A stretch of DNA of 64,000 bases from Orrella dioscoreae (lineage in GTDB: Bacteria > Pseudomonadota > Gammaproteobacteria > Burkholderiales > Burkholderiaceae_B): positions 744,001-808,000 of the forward strand of contig NZ_LT907988.1 of NCBI RefSeq assembly GCF_900089455.2, in the 5' to 3' direction. Shown one piece after another: positions 63,447 to 64,000 of the stretch. The position numbers were made by a program, and so were the translations under genes. Positions within the stretch are counted from its first letter, which is position 1. The number at the start of each line of letters is the position of its first letter. The notes below the pieces were generated by a model. It was not told where the DNA came from and did no database searches. It saw only the letters and a list, made by a program, of their open reading frames with translations.

Positions 63447-64000
63447 TCAGCGCGCACTCACGGGCAGCGCCTGCACGGCGGCAGGTTCGGCGCCGGCGCC
63501 GGCCACGGAACCCAGGTGGTTCCAGGGGCTGCCGCTGACGTTGCGGCGCGCCGGCGGCGCGGCGGGCGCGGGCGCCGCCGGTTCCGCCAGGGCCACGGGC
63601 GTGGCGGCCGGGGCATCGGTCTGCGCCAGGCGCGGCACGTCTACATGGCCGCGCTCGATCAGGCGATTGGTCTCGGCGATGTCGCGCGCCAGGCTGGCCA
63701 GGCTCTCGTCGGCGATGCGCTCGGGCAGCGGGTCGATGCCGGCGGCCTGGTAGACCGTGTTCTGGGCATTGACGAGTTCGGCATAGCTGAGGTCGCGGGC
63801 GCGGGTGGCCAGCAGCGTCTCCACCTTGGCGCGCACCAGCTCCAGGTGGGTCTCGGCGCTGTTGCGCGCGGCGTTCTCGGTCTGCACCTGGATGGCGTCC
63901 TGCAGGCGGCTCAGTTCGTTGGCGCGCGTGAAGGCGGACTCGGCGCGTTCGCGTTCCAGCCAGGCGATGTGCACCTGGCTGAGCACGGTCATGCGCAGGG
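63447..64000 (-). CDS. TolC-like outer-membrane factor (5' end outside window)
   Basis: The last about 184 codons of a gene that continues beyond the right edge. The sequence has the TolC helical pattern (LSQVHIAWLERERAESAFTR; ANELSRLQDAIQVQTENAAR; SYAELVNAQNTVYQAAGIDP) and then a long Pro/Ala-rich tail ending VQALPVSAR. It should form the channel for the adaptor encoded next. It is the first gene of this minus-strand unit visible in the window. Confidence 0.85.
   Translation of the reverse strand, partial: LRMTVLSQVHIAWLERERAESAFTRANELSRLQDAIQVQTENAARNSAETHLELVRAKVETLLATRARDLSYAELVNAQNTVYQAAGIDPLPERIADESLASLARDIAETNRLIERGHVDVPRLAQTDAPAATPVALAEPAAPAPAAPPARRNVSGSPWNHLGSVAGAGAEPAAVQALPVSAR

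Overview
The window is high-GC, dense, operon-rich DNA of a betaproteobacterium, most likely of the Alcaligenaceae (Bordetella/Achromobacter type). Supporting signs are the glyA-nrdR-ribD-ribE core block, the large set of transporter and LysR genes, and FecI/FecR/TonB-receptor iron signalling. The assignment rests on gene content and sequence style only; no search was run.

Layout. (1) 1-5772, minus strand: an operon for a cupin, a UrtA/AmiC-like binding protein, two ATPases and two permeases of an amide/urea/branched-chain amino-acid type ABC importer, ending in an acyl-CoA-dehydrogenase-fold flavoprotein of the SfnB/DszC type that runs off the left edge. (2) 5773-6085: AT-rich intergenic DNA with a short ORF that has a good ribosome-binding site and contains a 12-G tract. 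(3) 6086-9882: glyA, nrdR, ribD, ribE. (4) 10003-13124: tRNA-Ser(GGA) followed by a scarred island: integrase remnant, small secreted or lipoprotein genes of unknown function, and a frameshifted autotransporter barrel tail. (5) 13208-17426: a Fur box, an ECF sigma factor, a FecR anti-sigma factor and a TonB receptor with an N-terminal signalling domain. (6) 17478-19208: an isochorismatase-fold hydrolase divergent from a LysR regulator, with a long inverted repeat between them. (7) 19242-30209: a catabolic locus, with a minus-strand operon (TPP enzyme, HyuA, HyuB, aminotransferase, LysR) divergent from a TRAP transporter; a perfect 17-bp palindrome lies between them. (8) 30241-34742: a CSS-EAL c-di-GMP phosphodiesterase, an orphan sensor kinase with an overlapping 22-codon leader ORF, and a spermidine-synthase-like methyltransferase-fold protein.

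(9) 34861-54270: a large alpha-glucan/trehalose locus. A TreS-like GH13 protein on the plus strand converges on a minus-strand unit glgA-glgE-maltokinase-glgB-glgX-treZ-malQ-treY, in which most junctions are 4-base ATGA overlaps. Together these encode the GlgE route (trehalose to maltose to maltose-1-phosphate to glucan to branched glucan), the debranching and remodelling enzymes, and the TreY/TreZ route from glucan back to trehalose. GlgE carries an extra N-terminal region of about 430 residues that looks like a degenerate GH13 barrel.

(10) 54485-57488: a ybhP-clsB-ybhN-like membrane-lipid operon. (11) 57777-64000: a DUF454 membrane protein and a heme oxygenase, then an export locus running off the right edge: a TolC-like protein, a periplasmic adaptor, a GAF-like/HlyD adaptor, and a three-part PqqD-like/M50 protease/HlyD protein. 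No ABC or RND pump is visible for it. This export locus and the GlgE fusion are the most promising places for new biology.
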